DNA of 64,000 bases from Haliscomenobacter sp033763495 (GTDB taxonomy: Bacteria > Bacteroidota > Bacteroidia > Chitinophagales > Saprospiraceae): the NCBI RefSeq assembly GCF_033763495.1, contig NZ_JANRKL010000168.1:1-64000 (forward strand), written 5' to 3'. The notes under the pieces were generated by a model that was not told the origin of the DNA, searched no databases, and was given only the letters and a program-made list of their open reading frames with translations. Shown in pieces: positions 51,957 through 60,044 of the stretch. The first letter of the stretch is position 1. The number at the start of each line of letters is the position of its first letter. The translations under genes and the position numbers were made by a program.

Positions 51957-52068
51957 GTGGTTTTAGGATACAACTACATTATACTAAAAAAGTTGATTTT
52001 TGGGTTCAATTTCCTTAGCTTTAATGCAGCTTTACGTGTGCGAATTAATTTTATTTAAATCATTGAAA

Positions 52069-52602
52069 ATGAATTGGGAAAGATTTTTGTTGTATGGTAT
52101 TATCAGCATTGTGTCCACTATTTTCTTAGCAACATTAAAAGGTGGACACACCCAGGAAATCGAAACAAACGTAGAAGGAAATTTTGAACTGCGAATGAGC
52201 AAACTGTATCAATTCTTAGGTGTAGGCAGTGTTTTTCTTTTTGGTGGCTTCTCAATTTATGGAGTCTTGTTTGGCGACAAAACTGATGCCATTGCAGCAA
52301 TAATTACTTTTATTTTTTTGGGCGGTTTAGGAGCTTTGATGACTATTTTTTACCGTAACCATAAAGTTTGGTTTAATCAACAGCTAATCACTATTCAAAA
52401 TTGGCGGGGTAAAAAAACAAGAATTGAATGGGATGATATCATAAAAATGCATTTCAACCATTTAGGTGGGTATTTGAAAATCGAGACAAAGGATAAAGTA
52501 TTAAAAATACACCAGCATTTGATAGGTTTAAAGGAATTCACCGATTTGATGGAGAAAAAAACAAAATGGACGGCCAAAAAACTAAGGATTCCATTGGATT
52601 AA
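52069..52602 (+). CDS. Membrane protein with PH-like C-terminal domain, unknown function
   Basis: A 177-residue protein. MNWERFLLYGIISIVSTIFL at 52069 is the likely start; a TTG-started frame from 52000 and an ATG at 52024 are alternatives. Three hydrophobic helices (FLLYGIISIVSTIFLATL, FLGVGSVFLFGGFSIYGVLF, AIIAFIF-type segment at about 75-95) are followed by NHKVWFNQQLITIQNWRGKK and TRIEWDDIIKMHFNHLGGYL, resembling bacterial PH-like (YdbT/bPH) domains. Codon use is more A/T-rich than neighbours. Confidence 0.7.
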   Translation: MNWERFLLYGIISIVSTIFLATLKGGHTQEIETNVEGNFELRMSKLYQFLGVGSVFLFGGFSIYGVLFGDKTDAIAAIITFIFLGGLGALMTIFYRNHKVWFNQQLITIQNWRGKKTRIEWDDIIKMHFNHLGGYLKIETKDKVLKIHQHLIGLKEFTDLMEKKTKWTAKKLRIPLD

Positions 52603-52613
52603 AGGAGCAAAAC

Positions 52614-52647
52614 AAAAAAGCCAACTACCTGCTTCCAGATAATTGGC
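52614..52647 (-). terminator. Terminator of the tRNA-Leu transcript
   Basis: GCCAACTACCTG (52620-52631) pairs with 52636-52647 (two G-U pairs), and on the minus strand is followed by a T-run (complement of 52614-52619). It lies 11 bp past the tRNA-Leu 3' end. Confidence 0.85.
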
Positions 52648-52657
52648 TTCATTAACG

Positions 52658-52741
52658 TGCCCGGAGCGGGACTCGAACCCGCACGGCCGGATGGCCACAG
52701 GATTTTAAGTCCTGCGTGTCTACCGATTCCACCATCTGGGC
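52658..52741 (-). tRNA. tRNA-Leu (anticodon TAA)
   Basis: 84-nt class II tRNA. On the minus strand it begins GCCCAGATGGTGGAATCGGT and ends CGGGTTCGAGTCCCGCTCCGGGC plus discriminator A. The anticodon loop ACTTAAAAT gives TAA (codon UUA). A variable arm of about 14 nt is present. The acceptor stem has an A5-C68 mismatch, where G5-C68 is usual. CCA is not encoded. Confidence 0.95.
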
Positions 52742-52782
52742 AATGGTTTGCAAGGCACTTTTGCCTTGCCTTTAAAAATTGG

Positions 52783-52855
52783 AGCGGAAAACGAGACTCG
52801 AACTCGCGACCCCCAGCTTGGGAAGCTAGTGCTCTACCAACTGAGCTATTTCCGC
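52783..52855 (-). tRNA. tRNA-Gly (anticodon CCC)
   Basis: 73 nt; sense strand starts GCGGAAATAGCTCAGTTGGT. The anticodon stem CTAGC/GCTGG frames loop TTCCCAA, giving CCC (codon GGG). T-loop GTTCGAG is intact. A CCA follows the discriminator T (complement of 52780-52782), unlike the other two tRNA genes here. Confidence 0.95.
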
Positions 52856-52863
52856 GAAATAGG

Positions 52864-52888
52864 GTGTGGGTGTGAAGGTGTGGGTGTG
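52864..52888. repeat. 25-bp GT-rich repeat, copy 1, upstream of tRNA-Gly(CCC)
   Basis: GTGTGGGTGTGAAGGTGTGGGTGTG in plus orientation; an identical copy lies at 53088-53112. It sits 8 bp 5' of the tRNA in its transcription direction. Confidence 0.8.
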
Positions 52889-52944
52889 TTGAGTGCTCAT
52901 CTACAAAGATAGCAGGAAACTTTATTCCTGCCGCACTCTGTTCA

Positions 52945-52994
52945 ATAAAAAAGCCTTCCGAAGAAGGGCAATAAAAAAGCCTTCCGAAGAAGGC
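52945..52994 (-). terminator. Two tandem intrinsic terminators after tRNA-Gly(GCC)
   Basis: Minus-strand hairpins formed by 52979-52994 (T-run = complement of 52973-52978) and 52953-52969 (T-run complement of 52947-52952). The two units are duplicates of about 26 bp (AATAAAAAAGCCTTCCGAAG core). They separate the tRNA-Gly(GCC) transcript from the two tRNAs downstream. Confidence 0.85.
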
Positions 52995-52998
52995 AGTG

Positions 52999-53071
52999 AG
53001 CGGATGACGAGATTCGAACCCGCGACCTCAACCTTGGCAAGGTTGCGCTCTACCAGCTGAGCTACATCCGC
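52999..53071 (-). tRNA. tRNA-Gly (anticodon GCC)
   Basis: 73 nt; sense strand GCGGATGTAGCTCAGCTGGT... with anticodon stem CAACC/GGTTG and loop TTGCCAA, giving GCC (codons GGC/GGU). Acceptor GCGGATG pairs with CATCCGC; discriminator T; CCA not encoded. Confidence 0.96.
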
Positions 53072-53087
53072 AAGAAGGGGTGTGAGT

Positions 53088-53112
53088 GTGTGGGTGTGAA
53101 GGTGTGGGTGTG
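53088..53112. repeat. 25-bp GT-rich repeat, copy 2, upstream of tRNA-Gly(GCC)
   Basis: Identical to 52864-52888, 16 bp 5' of the tRNA gene in its transcription direction; embedded in a longer GTGTG/GGGTGTG simple sequence (53078-53120). Confidence 0.8.
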
Positions 53113-53332
53113 AGGGGAGCGTTGCTCTTAGTGTGGGTGCAAATATAAAAGCAAAGACCTCGGATACGCAAGCGTTTTAGGGAAATTTTTTCCTTTTTTT
53201 TGCCTCAAATCATAAATCAATTGGTTTCCAAGGAACTACTACATTTATTTTTGCTGTGAATTTATCCTTTGATAAATTACCTGTGCTACTAAACCAAATG
53301 GCCAGGTAATTGGTTCCCGGGATACACTTTTA

Positions 53333-53362
53333 TTGTGAAGCTGCGCTAAAATGTTAATTTTG
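53333..53362 (+). promoter_or_regulatory. Bacteroidota promoter of gldC-rimO
   Basis: TTG at 53333-53335, exactly 19 bp, then TAATTTTG at 53355-53362: a full match to TTG-N19-TAnnTTTG. The gldC ATG follows 22 bp later. Confidence 0.75.
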
Positions 53363-53384
53363 CAGCGGATTTTAAAAATGACAA

Positions 53385-53741
53385 ATGGATCAAGTAGCAA
53401 CGGAGAAAGAAATCCGCATCAAAGTTGGGCTGGATGACAAAAACATGCCCGTACGTATCTCCTGGGACGCCGATGACAACCCCAGTGGCGAAACCACTCA
53501 GGACAGCAAAGCCATGTTGATTTCCTTGTTTGACCGCGAACACCTCGAAACCGTCAAAATTGACCTCTGGGTAAAAGATATGCAGGTGGGCGAAATGGAC
53601 CGATTCGTTTTTCAAACACTGAGGGGGATGGCCGATACCTATTTTCGCGCCACTCAAAACGCGGAAATGGCCCGCGACATGCAACGTTTTGTCCAATATT
53701 TTGGTGAACAAACCCAAGTCTTCCATACAGAAGATAAATAA
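53385..53741 (+). CDS. gldC: Gliding motility protein GldC
   Basis: A 118-residue cytoplasmic protein of the GldC family, needed for efficient gliding in Flavobacterium. Recognisable parts: EIRIKVGLDDKNMPVRISWD, GETTQDSKAMLISLFDREHL, ETVKIDLWVKDMQVGEMDRF, QTLRGMADTYFRATQNAEMA. Length is that of the family. It heads an operon with rimO, 6 bp downstream, under a consensus promoter. Confidence 0.93.
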   Translation: MDQVATEKEIRIKVGLDDKNMPVRISWDADDNPSGETTQDSKAMLISLFDREHLETVKIDLWVKDMQVGEMDRFVFQTLRGMADTYFRATQNAEMARDMQRFVQYFGEQTQVFHTEDK

Positions 53742-53747
53742 GCGCCG

Positions 53748-55061
53748 ATGAAAGCCAGAACCTTAAAGCAGGATAAGGTCAATGTGATTACCCTGGGGTG
53801 TTCGAAGAATTTGGTGGACTCCGAAAACCTGATTACCCAATTGCGGGGCAACGATTACGATGTAGTACACGATAGCCAGGATGAAGACGCCAATATCATC
53901 ATTATCAATACTTGTGGCTTCATCGATTTGGCCAAACAAGAGTCAATCGATACTATTCTGGAATACGCCGACGTAAAAAAATCAGGCGGAATCGATAAAT
54001 TATTTGTTACTGGGTGTTTGTCCCAACGCTACAAGGACGACTTAGAACAGGAAATTCCGGAGGTAGACGCCTACTTTGGCACCCTGGAATTGCCAGGATT
54101 GTTGGCCAAACTCAACGCCGATTATAAGCACGAACTCATTGGGGAACGTTTGATTACCACCCCTATGCATTATGCCTACCTGAAAATTTCGGAAGGTTGT
54201 AACCGCACTTGTTCCTTTTGCGCCATTCCTTTGATGCGGGGCGGTCACGTATCGCGCCCAATTGAAGAATTGGTCAAAGAAGCCCAGAGCCTGGCCCGCC
54301 GTGGAGTGAAAGAAATCATGTTGATTGCCCAAGAGCTAACTTATTACGGCCTGGATATTTACAAAAAACGCGATTTGCCGCGTTTGTTGCATGCCCTTGC
54401 TGATGTCGAGGGCATCGAGTGGATCCGTTTGCATTATGCCTATCCCAGTAAATTTCCACTGGAAATCCTGGATGTGATTGCCGAACGCCCCGAAATTTGC
54501 AACTACCTGGATATGCCTCTGCAGCATGCTTCCAATACCGTACTGGAGCGCATGCGCCGTCAAATTACCCGGGAAGAAACCGTAGATTTGATTCAACAGG
54601 CTCGTTTGCGCATTCCCAACCTCACCCTGCGAACCACCATGTTGGTAGGTTATCCGCAAGAATCCGACCAGGAATTTGGGGAACTTTGTGATTTTGTCAA
54701 AGAAATGGAATTCGACCGTTTGGGGGTTTTCCAATATTCACATGAAGAAAGCACCCGAGCATACGACGTCGAAGACGATATTTCACCGGAATTAAAAGCG
54801 GAGCGGGCCAATGAATTAATGGAAATTCAACAGGAAATCTCCACCCGCAAGAACCTCGAAAAAGTAGGGAAAACTTTTAAAACGCTATTTGATCGGAAAG
54901 AGGGTGGGTATTTCGTAGGGCGTACCGAGGGCGATTCTCCAGAAGTGGATAATGAAGTGCTGGTGCCAGCCAAAAAGCAATTTGCCCGGATTGGGGACTT
55001 TGCGCAGGTACGCATCACCGAGGCTACTGAATACGACATATATGGAGAAATTGTTGCCTGA
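53748..55061 (+). CDS. rimO: Ribosomal protein S12 methylthiotransferase RimO
   Basis: A 437-residue radical-SAM enzyme that beta-methylthiolates Asp of ribosomal protein S12. Three N-terminal cluster cysteines occur in VITLGCSKNLVDSENLITQL, IIIINTCGFIDLAKQESI and FVTGCLSQRYKDDLEQEI; the SAM cluster Cys151/155/158 lies in ISEGCNRTCSFCAIPLMRGG. Barrel motifs LHYAYPSKFPLEILDVI and YLDMPLQHASNTVLERMRRQ and a C-terminal TRAM-like domain (YFVGRTEGDSPEVDNEVLVP) follow. The DMPLQHAS and SEGCNR context separates RimO from MiaB. Confidence 0.96.
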   Translation: MKARTLKQDKVNVITLGCSKNLVDSENLITQLRGNDYDVVHDSQDEDANIIIINTCGFIDLAKQESIDTILEYADVKKSGGIDKLFVTGCLSQRYKDDLEQEIPEVDAYFGTLELPGLLAKLNADYKHELIGERLITTPMHYAYLKISEGCNRTCSFCAIPLMRGGHVSRPIEELVKEAQSLARRGVKEIMLIAQELTYYGLDIYKKRDLPRLLHALADVEGIEWIRLHYAYPSKFPLEILDVIAERPEICNYLDMPLQHASNTVLERMRRQITREETVDLIQQARLRIPNLTLRTTMLVGYPQESDQEFGELCDFVKEMEFDRLGVFQYSHEESTRAYDVEDDISPELKAERANELMEIQQEISTRKNLEKVGKTFKTLFDRKEGGYFVGRTEGDSPEVDNEVLVPAKKQFARIGDFAQVRITEATEYDIYGEIVA

Positions 55062-55104
55062 AACTCATGCCGCAATTTCCGGTGTGTTCTTCATTTTTAT
55101 TCAT

Positions 55105-55112
55105 TATATTTG
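55105..55112 (+). promoter_or_regulatory. Candidate -7 box of the 55145 gene
   Basis: TATATTTG (TAnnTTTG), 32 bp before the ATG at 55145. A -33 TTG is not well matched (GTG at 55084). Confidence 0.5.
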
Positions 55113-55144
55113 AACCTTAGGCATCGTTTCCTACTTTATTAGGC

Positions 55145-55609
55145 ATGAGCAAAGTGAATAATTTAAACTGGGGTAACATTTCCGATCCGATCATTCAAGC
55201 AATAATTGCCTTGGCGGGTGTCGTATTGGTTAACTTGATTGCTGAACTTTTGCAGTGGACTGGCTTGGTTACCTTGGAGCCTCGTTTCGCGTATTTAACT
55301 GCTGCCTCATTTTTGTTGTGTTTCGCCATGTTCAATGCAGTATTGTCACTGACTGCGGCAAATACTTTGCAATATTGGGGAAAATCAATCTATAGCTTCT
55401 TGGGACTCGTGTTGGTTTCCATCTCCCTGGCCTGGTTTTTGTCTGGTTTGCGCTTGAGTGAGGCAGGGTCTTATTGGTGGATACTTATTGTGGTAACTTT
55501 TGGCTACCTGGTCTTTTTAGCATTGGTCAATACCATTCGCAGTATTGTCAATTTCGCTCAAAAGGAAGAGTGGAATCAACCCCGTTTTAGGCAAAACAAA
55601 AGAAAGTGA
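55145..55609 (+). CDS. Four-helix membrane protein of unknown function
   Basis: A 154-residue inner-membrane protein with four hydrophobic segments (IIALAGVVLVNLIAELLQW, LTAASFLLCFAMFNAVLSL, SIYSFLGLVLVSISLAWFLS, WWILIVVTFGYLVFLALVNT) and a basic C-terminus (NQPRFRQNKRK). No family recognised. It stands alone between rimO and msrB. Confidence 0.78.
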   Translation: MSKVNNLNWGNISDPIIQAIIALAGVVLVNLIAELLQWTGLVTLEPRFAYLTAASFLLCFAMFNAVLSLTAANTLQYWGKSIYSFLGLVLVSISLAWFLSGLRLSEAGSYWWILIVVTFGYLVFLALVNTIRSIVNFAQKEEWNQPRFRQNKRK

Positions 55610-55750
55610 ACCATAAATAGAATTGTATCTTATTGGTGTTGCAAAATGAGTCTTATTTTTTCGCCCTTTACGGTGAACTAGTTTAGCTACCTTGACAATA
55701 AAACTATTCCCCTCATTAAGCTCGTATTTCCAGCTAAACAGGTAATCGAT

Positions 55751-56278
55751 ATGAAATTCAGAAAAACAGTATTGCTATTGGCAATCCCTGCACTGCTATG
55801 TACTTCCTGCAACAGTGCCAAATCCAACTACAAAAATGAAGTTGATCCTACCGGGAAGTTTGTAGACCTTGATGGTAAAATCCTGGGGCCAGTGATCAAA
55901 AGTGATGAGGAATGGCAAAAAGAACTTGATGAAGCGGAATTCCATGTCATCAGACAGGCTGGCACGGAACAGGCTTTTTCGGGGAAATATTGGAACAACC
56001 ACAAAAAAGGGGTGTACACTTGCCGTGCCTGCGATTTGCCTTTGTTTGATTCGGAAACCAAATTTGAATCAGGCACAGGCTGGCCAAGTTTCTGGGATGA
56101 ATACATGAAAGGTAATGTTGCCCGAAAATCGGACAATAGTCTGGGCATGATGCGTACCGAAGTACATTGTGCGCGGTGTGGAGGGCATTTGGGACACCTT
56201 TTCCCGGATGGCCCTCAACCGACGGGTTTGCGTTATTGTATCAACTCAGTTTCGCTCAACTTCGAGGGAAAAGACTAA
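55751..56278 (+). CDS. msrB: Peptide-methionine (R)-S-oxide reductase, lipoprotein form
   Basis: A 175-residue MsrB, reducing methionine-R-sulfoxide. A lipobox (LAIPALLCTSC, Cys at about 17-20) predicts an outer-membrane or periplasmic lipoprotein. Domain motifs: EEWQKELDEAEFHVIRQAGT, GKYWNNHKKGVYTCRACDLP, FESGTGWPSFWDEY, RTEVHCARCGGHLGHLFPDG and catalytic Cys163 in RYCINSVSLNF. Two CxxC pairs (CRAC, CARC) give the structural zinc site. Extracytoplasmic MsrB fits repair of exported proteins; its electron donor is not in the window. Confidence 0.95.
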   Translation: MKFRKTVLLLAIPALLCTSCNSAKSNYKNEVDPTGKFVDLDGKILGPVIKSDEEWQKELDEAEFHVIRQAGTEQAFSGKYWNNHKKGVYTCRACDLPLFDSETKFESGTGWPSFWDEYMKGNVARKSDNSLGMMRTEVHCARCGGHLGHLFPDGPQPTGLRYCINSVSLNFEGKD

Positions 56279-56285
56279 AAAATTA

Positions 56286-56316
56286 CGGGGTGCCTGGCCA
56301 AAAAGCCAGCACCCCG
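56286..56316. terminator. Stem-loop between convergent msrB and lipoprotein genes
   Basis: CGGGGTGCCTGGC (56286-56298) pairs with 56305-56316 with one bulge; on the minus strand a T-run follows (TAATTTTTT), on the plus strand the tail is weak. Confidence 0.75.
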
Positions 56317-56340
56317 CACTTTCATTTAGCATAAAGCCTG

Positions 56341-56760
56341 CTAATTCTTTGCTTTAGAGAACTCGTATTGAAACAAATCGCAACAAGGATCACTCAAGAT
56401 CAACTTGTTCTTTTCCAACACTACTTCTTTGTCCTGGTCTTCAAAAGGTGCATTACTGGGCACAGCAGAGGGTTTAAAATCGACAAAGGTTTTACCATCT
56501 TTCATCTGCAATGCATAAGTCCCTTGATAACGCAGGCTGTCGTTTTGCAGTCGACGGTAAGTCAGGTCGGCCTTTAATTCCAGGTAGTTCCAATCGGCAT
56601 TGTAACCATTACCTGCAAATCCACCGGATATGTCCTCCAGTTTCCACTTGCCTACCACTTCATTTTGGTCCGGGCTCGCATCGTCTTTTTGATCGCAGGC
56701 CCAAAAAGCAGCCACAATGGCTAGCATTGCCAGGAATCTTGATGCTTTGAATACGTTCAT
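56341..56760 (-). CDS. Small lipoprotein with lipocalin-like domain
   Basis: A 139-residue protein with signal and lipobox (LAIVAAFWACDQK, Cys about 22). The mature part VVGKWKLEDISGGFAGNGYN, WNYLELKADLTYRRLQNDSL, RYQGTYALQMKDGKTFVDFK resembles lipocalin-like (DUF4488/lipocalin_5) proteins: G-x-W motif, then beta strands. Function not readable. Monocistronic. Confidence 0.8.
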   Translation of the reverse strand: MNVFKASRFLAMLAIVAAFWACDQKDDASPDQNEVVGKWKLEDISGGFAGNGYNADWNYLELKADLTYRRLQNDSLRYQGTYALQMKDGKTFVDFKPSAVPSNAPFEDQDKEVVLEKNKLILSDPCCDLFQYEFSKAKN

Positions 56761-56957
56761 GTCTAAAGGTTTTGGGTTTCCTTTTGGCCAGTCGGTGCCA
56801 GTTAGGATTCCTAATTAGTATTCGCGACACTTGCAGTCGCCTTTTCGGATTGTATGCCAGAATTACTCATTGGCATTGCTGATCGGTAAGACGGAAGGGT
56901 AGGAGAGAAGGGTTTGAAAAAAATGGGAATTAACAAATTTTTAAATGGTATAGGCGA

Positions 56958-57659
56958 TCACATAGGATCGCCTACACGTTCTTTACGCGCTATTTTTTGA
57001 TCATTGTTGCTTTCGTAGATGGTATAACTTTCATACTTGCTGACATCTCGTTCTGCCCAGATGTCCTTACCTATATTGCACAACACGATCAGTTCCTGGT
57101 ATAATTTGTTGCCTTGTTCAATGCGGCGCTCGACAGAAATGTCGCGGTCAGCAATCTTGTCTTGCTGGATATTGAGTGCATTTTCAAAATCCTGATGTGC
57201 GTCTACAACCCTTTGGATTTGGGTTTCATTGACGCCTACTTCGGCCAAAAAGTCAATTTGTTGGCGGGCTACTCTAACCACCCGGCGACCGCAGAACAAT
57301 AATTGTGCATCTGTCATATCACCCATTTTGGCCGTACCAAATTTGCGGTAACGCCCAGAGCGGTTGTTGTACTTCATCGCCACCCTTGTCATCAAACTGC
57401 GAATAGCGGTTTTTAATTTTTCGGATGCGGTATCCTTTTTTTCAGTCGTGAGCATTTGTTCTCCCACCAACTCGTCATCGTCAGGCAGGGTATTGAATTG
57501 ATCGCAGAGATTTTTAAAACCCTTCAGGCGATCCAGGCTATAGCCGTACTGCTCAAAATATTGCAGATCCCGGTGGGCATCCCGAATCCGTTCCATGCAC
57601 AACAAATAAAGATCGGCATCGGGGAAATTGTATTGACGGTGTACTGTTTGTTTTTTCAT
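56958..57659 (-). CDS. Conserved protein of unknown function
   Basis: A 233-residue soluble, helix-rich protein. The ATG at 57657-57659 (MKKQTVHRQYNFPDADLYLL) is favoured over a frame 12 codons longer. Segments: CMERIRDAHRDLQYFEQYGY, ERRIEQGNKLYQELIVLCNI, DFENALNIQQDKIADRDIS. No signal or membrane segment, no family recognised. Length and charge suggest a cytoplasmic coiled helical bundle. Confidence 0.7.
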   Translation of the reverse strand: MKKQTVHRQYNFPDADLYLLCMERIRDAHRDLQYFEQYGYSLDRLKGFKNLCDQFNTLPDDDELVGEQMLTTEKKDTASEKLKTAIRSLMTRVAMKYNNRSGRYRKFGTAKMGDMTDAQLLFCGRRVVRVARQQIDFLAEVGVNETQIQRVVDAHQDFENALNIQQDKIADRDISVERRIEQGNKLYQELIVLCNIGKDIWAERDVSKYESYTIYESNNDQKIARKERVGDPM

Positions 57660-57832
57660 AGCTACTTGATAAGCTGTATGTTGCAAAATTATCACTTTTT
57701 TGATTAAAACAAAATTATTGATTAAAAAACTATCTCTTTTTTAGGAGTAATTTTTTTTTACTCAGACAAAATTTTCTCATTTATTTAAAATTAAAAAAAC
57801 ACTCCAGGTTACAACCGCTAAAGCACCGGATT

Positions 57833-58786
57833 TCAATTCCAGCGTTTATTCAAATCATCGCACAATTGGAGAACATCTTTGAGGCGAGCCAATTGATTGA
57901 CCCATTCGCTGGGAATGGCGTCAAAACCATATAAAATCCCGGCCAAACCACCTGCGATGGCCGCGGTTGTATCTGTATCGTGGCCCAAGTTTACGGCTGC
58001 CAATACAGTTTCTTCATAGGTATTGTAGTGCAGGACACACCACATCGCCGCTTCCAAACTGTGCATGACATATCCCGCGGAAGCAATTTCAGACACAGGC
58101 AAAAAACTGATGCTGTGTTCAACGACTCGATCAAAAATGCGTTGCTCACTGAAGGCAATGTTTTTTTTGCGGAACAGTTCCCGGGCTTCAGTGCGTACTT
58201 CCAGATAGGCGCTGCGCTTATCGCCGCTTTGCCACAAATGCCAGGCAAAACGCAGGTAATACCAGCAGGCAATGGCGGCTCGGATATGTCCGTGCGTTAG
58301 GGCAGACACCCGCCAGGTGATTTCAAACCAAGCTTCAGCAGGCTGGTGTTTGAGGTAAAAGAGGAGCGGAAGGATGCGCATCAAAGAGCCATTGCCGTTG
58401 CTCATCTCATCCGCCTCATGGTGAAGGAATTGAAGTGCTTCGTGGTCGCCATTGGTCAGAATATCTTCTAAAACTTCCATGGCTTCACGAGTTGTGATGC
58501 CAATGTCAAAAACCTGGCCATGAGGTGTCCATATGCGGGCCTCGCTCCAATCCACGAATTTTTGGGCCATGTCCGCCAGGTTAAAATCCTGCGTCAGGCT
58601 ATCCGCCAAACAAAAAGTCAGTGAACTGTCGTCTGACCAGGTACCCGCAGGTTGGTTGTAAGTACCATAGGCCCGCATGTCAGTGACTGGATTGGCCGTC
58701 AAACTTTCACGAGATTCAAATTCTACCGGAACGCCGAGGGCATCTCCGACGGCAAGTCCAATCAAGGCATCGCGTACAATGTTCAT
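57833..58786 (-). CDS. ADP-ribosylglycohydrolase family protein
   Basis: A 317-residue member of the DraG/ARH family. Metal-site motifs: LIGLAVGDALGVPVEFESRE, YNQPAGTWSDDSSLTFCLAD and AVNLGHDTDTTAAIAGGLAG (Asp-x-Asp-Thr), all intact. It cleaves ADP-ribose from proteins or small molecules; with no DraT or toxin partner in view, the target is unknown. Complete, isolated gene. Confidence 0.92.
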   Translation of the reverse strand: MNIVRDALIGLAVGDALGVPVEFESRESLTANPVTDMRAYGTYNQPAGTWSDDSSLTFCLADSLTQDFNLADMAQKFVDWSEARIWTPHGQVFDIGITTREAMEVLEDILTNGDHEALQFLHHEADEMSNGNGSLMRILPLLFYLKHQPAEAWFEITWRVSALTHGHIRAAIACWYYLRFAWHLWQSGDKRSAYLEVRTEARELFRKKNIAFSEQRIFDRVVEHSISFLPVSEIASAGYVMHSLEAAMWCVLHYNTYEETVLAAVNLGHDTDTTAAIAGGLAGILYGFDAIPSEWVNQLARLKDVLQLCDDLNKRWN

Positions 58787-58931
58787 ATGAGTTGAAAAGT
58801 TTTGGGTTGAAAGGTTGAAAAGAATTGGCGCAAGATAATTGTTTTAGGAGCAGGCTGTCAATACTTTTAAACCCTCCAGCCCTAAACTCTTCAACTTTTT
58901 TCCTTTACTTCGCCCTCAAAGTACTGCATCT

Positions 58932-60044
58932 ATGGACAACAACTGGTTTACCCTTAACGATCCTGCTTCAATCGACTCACCTGCTTTGCTGCTGTACAAA
59001 GATCGGGTGGCCTACAACATCGACCTGATGTTGCAAATCGCAGGTGATGCTGAGCGCCTGGTTCCTCACGTAAAAACCTATAAAATGACTGAATTGGTGC
59101 GGATGCAAATCATGCGAGGCATCACCCGGTTTAAATGCGCTACCATCGCCGAAGCGGAAATGACGGCTAAGGCAGGAGCTACCACAGTAGTCATTGCACA
59201 CCAGTTGGTTGGCCCAAAAATTGAACGCTGGGCACAATTGGTTCAAGCGTACCCACAAGTAGAATTTGTTAGTCTAGTGGATTGTGTCGACGCAGCTTCA
59301 GCCTATCAGGTAGTGTTTTCCCGCCATGGATTGACCGCCAATGTGCTGGTTGACGTAAACAATGCCATGGACCGTTCGGGCCATCCAGTCGATGATCAAC
59401 TTTTCCCATTTTACCAGTCTTTATTCCGCTATCCTTACTTGAAAGTTTTAGGCTTGCACGTATACGATGGCAATTTCCGGGATGCTGATTTTGCTGCACG
59501 AAAAGCGAAAAGTGATCAGGCATTTGCTGGAATCAAGGTCTTACTGGAACAAATTCGCGCCGCAGGTTTGCCCGAACCATTGGTAATTGCTGGCGGCTCA
59601 CCTGCTCAAACGGTACACACCTTGCGCGAAGGGGTACACATTAGTCCGGGTACCTGTTTGGTTTGGGATTGGGGCTATGGCGAAGGTTTGCCGGATCAGC
59701 CTTTTCAATGGGCAGGTTTGGTCTTTACCCGGGTTATTTCCAAACCTAAGGCAGGGTACATCACTGTAGATTTGGGCCACAAGGCCATCGCCGCCGAAAA
59801 TCCCATCGATAAACGGGTGAAATTCCTAAATCTGGACAATTATCGCTGCGTTTCCCAAAGTGAAGAGCACTTGGTATTGGAAGTTGAAGATTGGGACAAC
59901 TGGAAAGTAGGGGATGCCTTGTATGGGGTGCCTTATCACATTTGCCCTACCATCAACCTTTATGAAGACGCCTGCGTCATCCAAAATGGGCAATGGGTTG
60001 ATACCTGGAATGTGGTCGCCCGCAAACGTAAAATTGCCATTTGA
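58932..60044 (+). CDS. D-threonine aldolase/alanine racemase-N family PLP enzyme
   Basis: A 370-residue fold-III PLP enzyme. ASIDSPALLLYKDRVAYNID and LVPHVKTYKMTELVRMQIMR hold Lys48, the likely Schiff-base lysine; FKCATIAEAEMTAKAGATTV, LVDVNNAMDRSGHPVDD, GLHVYDGN and AGGSPAQTVHTLREGVHISP follow. The C-terminal beta domain has YITVDLGHKAIAAENPIDKR and GVPYHICPTINLYEDACVIQ (His/Cys metal ligands), as in D-threonine aldolase. It probably cleaves D-beta-hydroxy amino acids. Its stop overlaps the rlmK start by 1 bp. Confidence 0.92.
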   Translation: MDNNWFTLNDPASIDSPALLLYKDRVAYNIDLMLQIAGDAERLVPHVKTYKMTELVRMQIMRGITRFKCATIAEAEMTAKAGATTVVIAHQLVGPKIERWAQLVQAYPQVEFVSLVDCVDAASAYQVVFSRHGLTANVLVDVNNAMDRSGHPVDDQLFPFYQSLFRYPYLKVLGLHVYDGNFRDADFAARKAKSDQAFAGIKVLLEQIRAAGLPEPLVIAGGSPAQTVHTLREGVHISPGTCLVWDWGYGEGLPDQPFQWAGLVFTRVISKPKAGYITVDLGHKAIAAENPIDKRVKFLNLDNYRCVSQSEEHLVLEVEDWDNWKVGDALYGVPYHICPTINLYEDACVIQNGQWVDTWNVVARKRKIAI

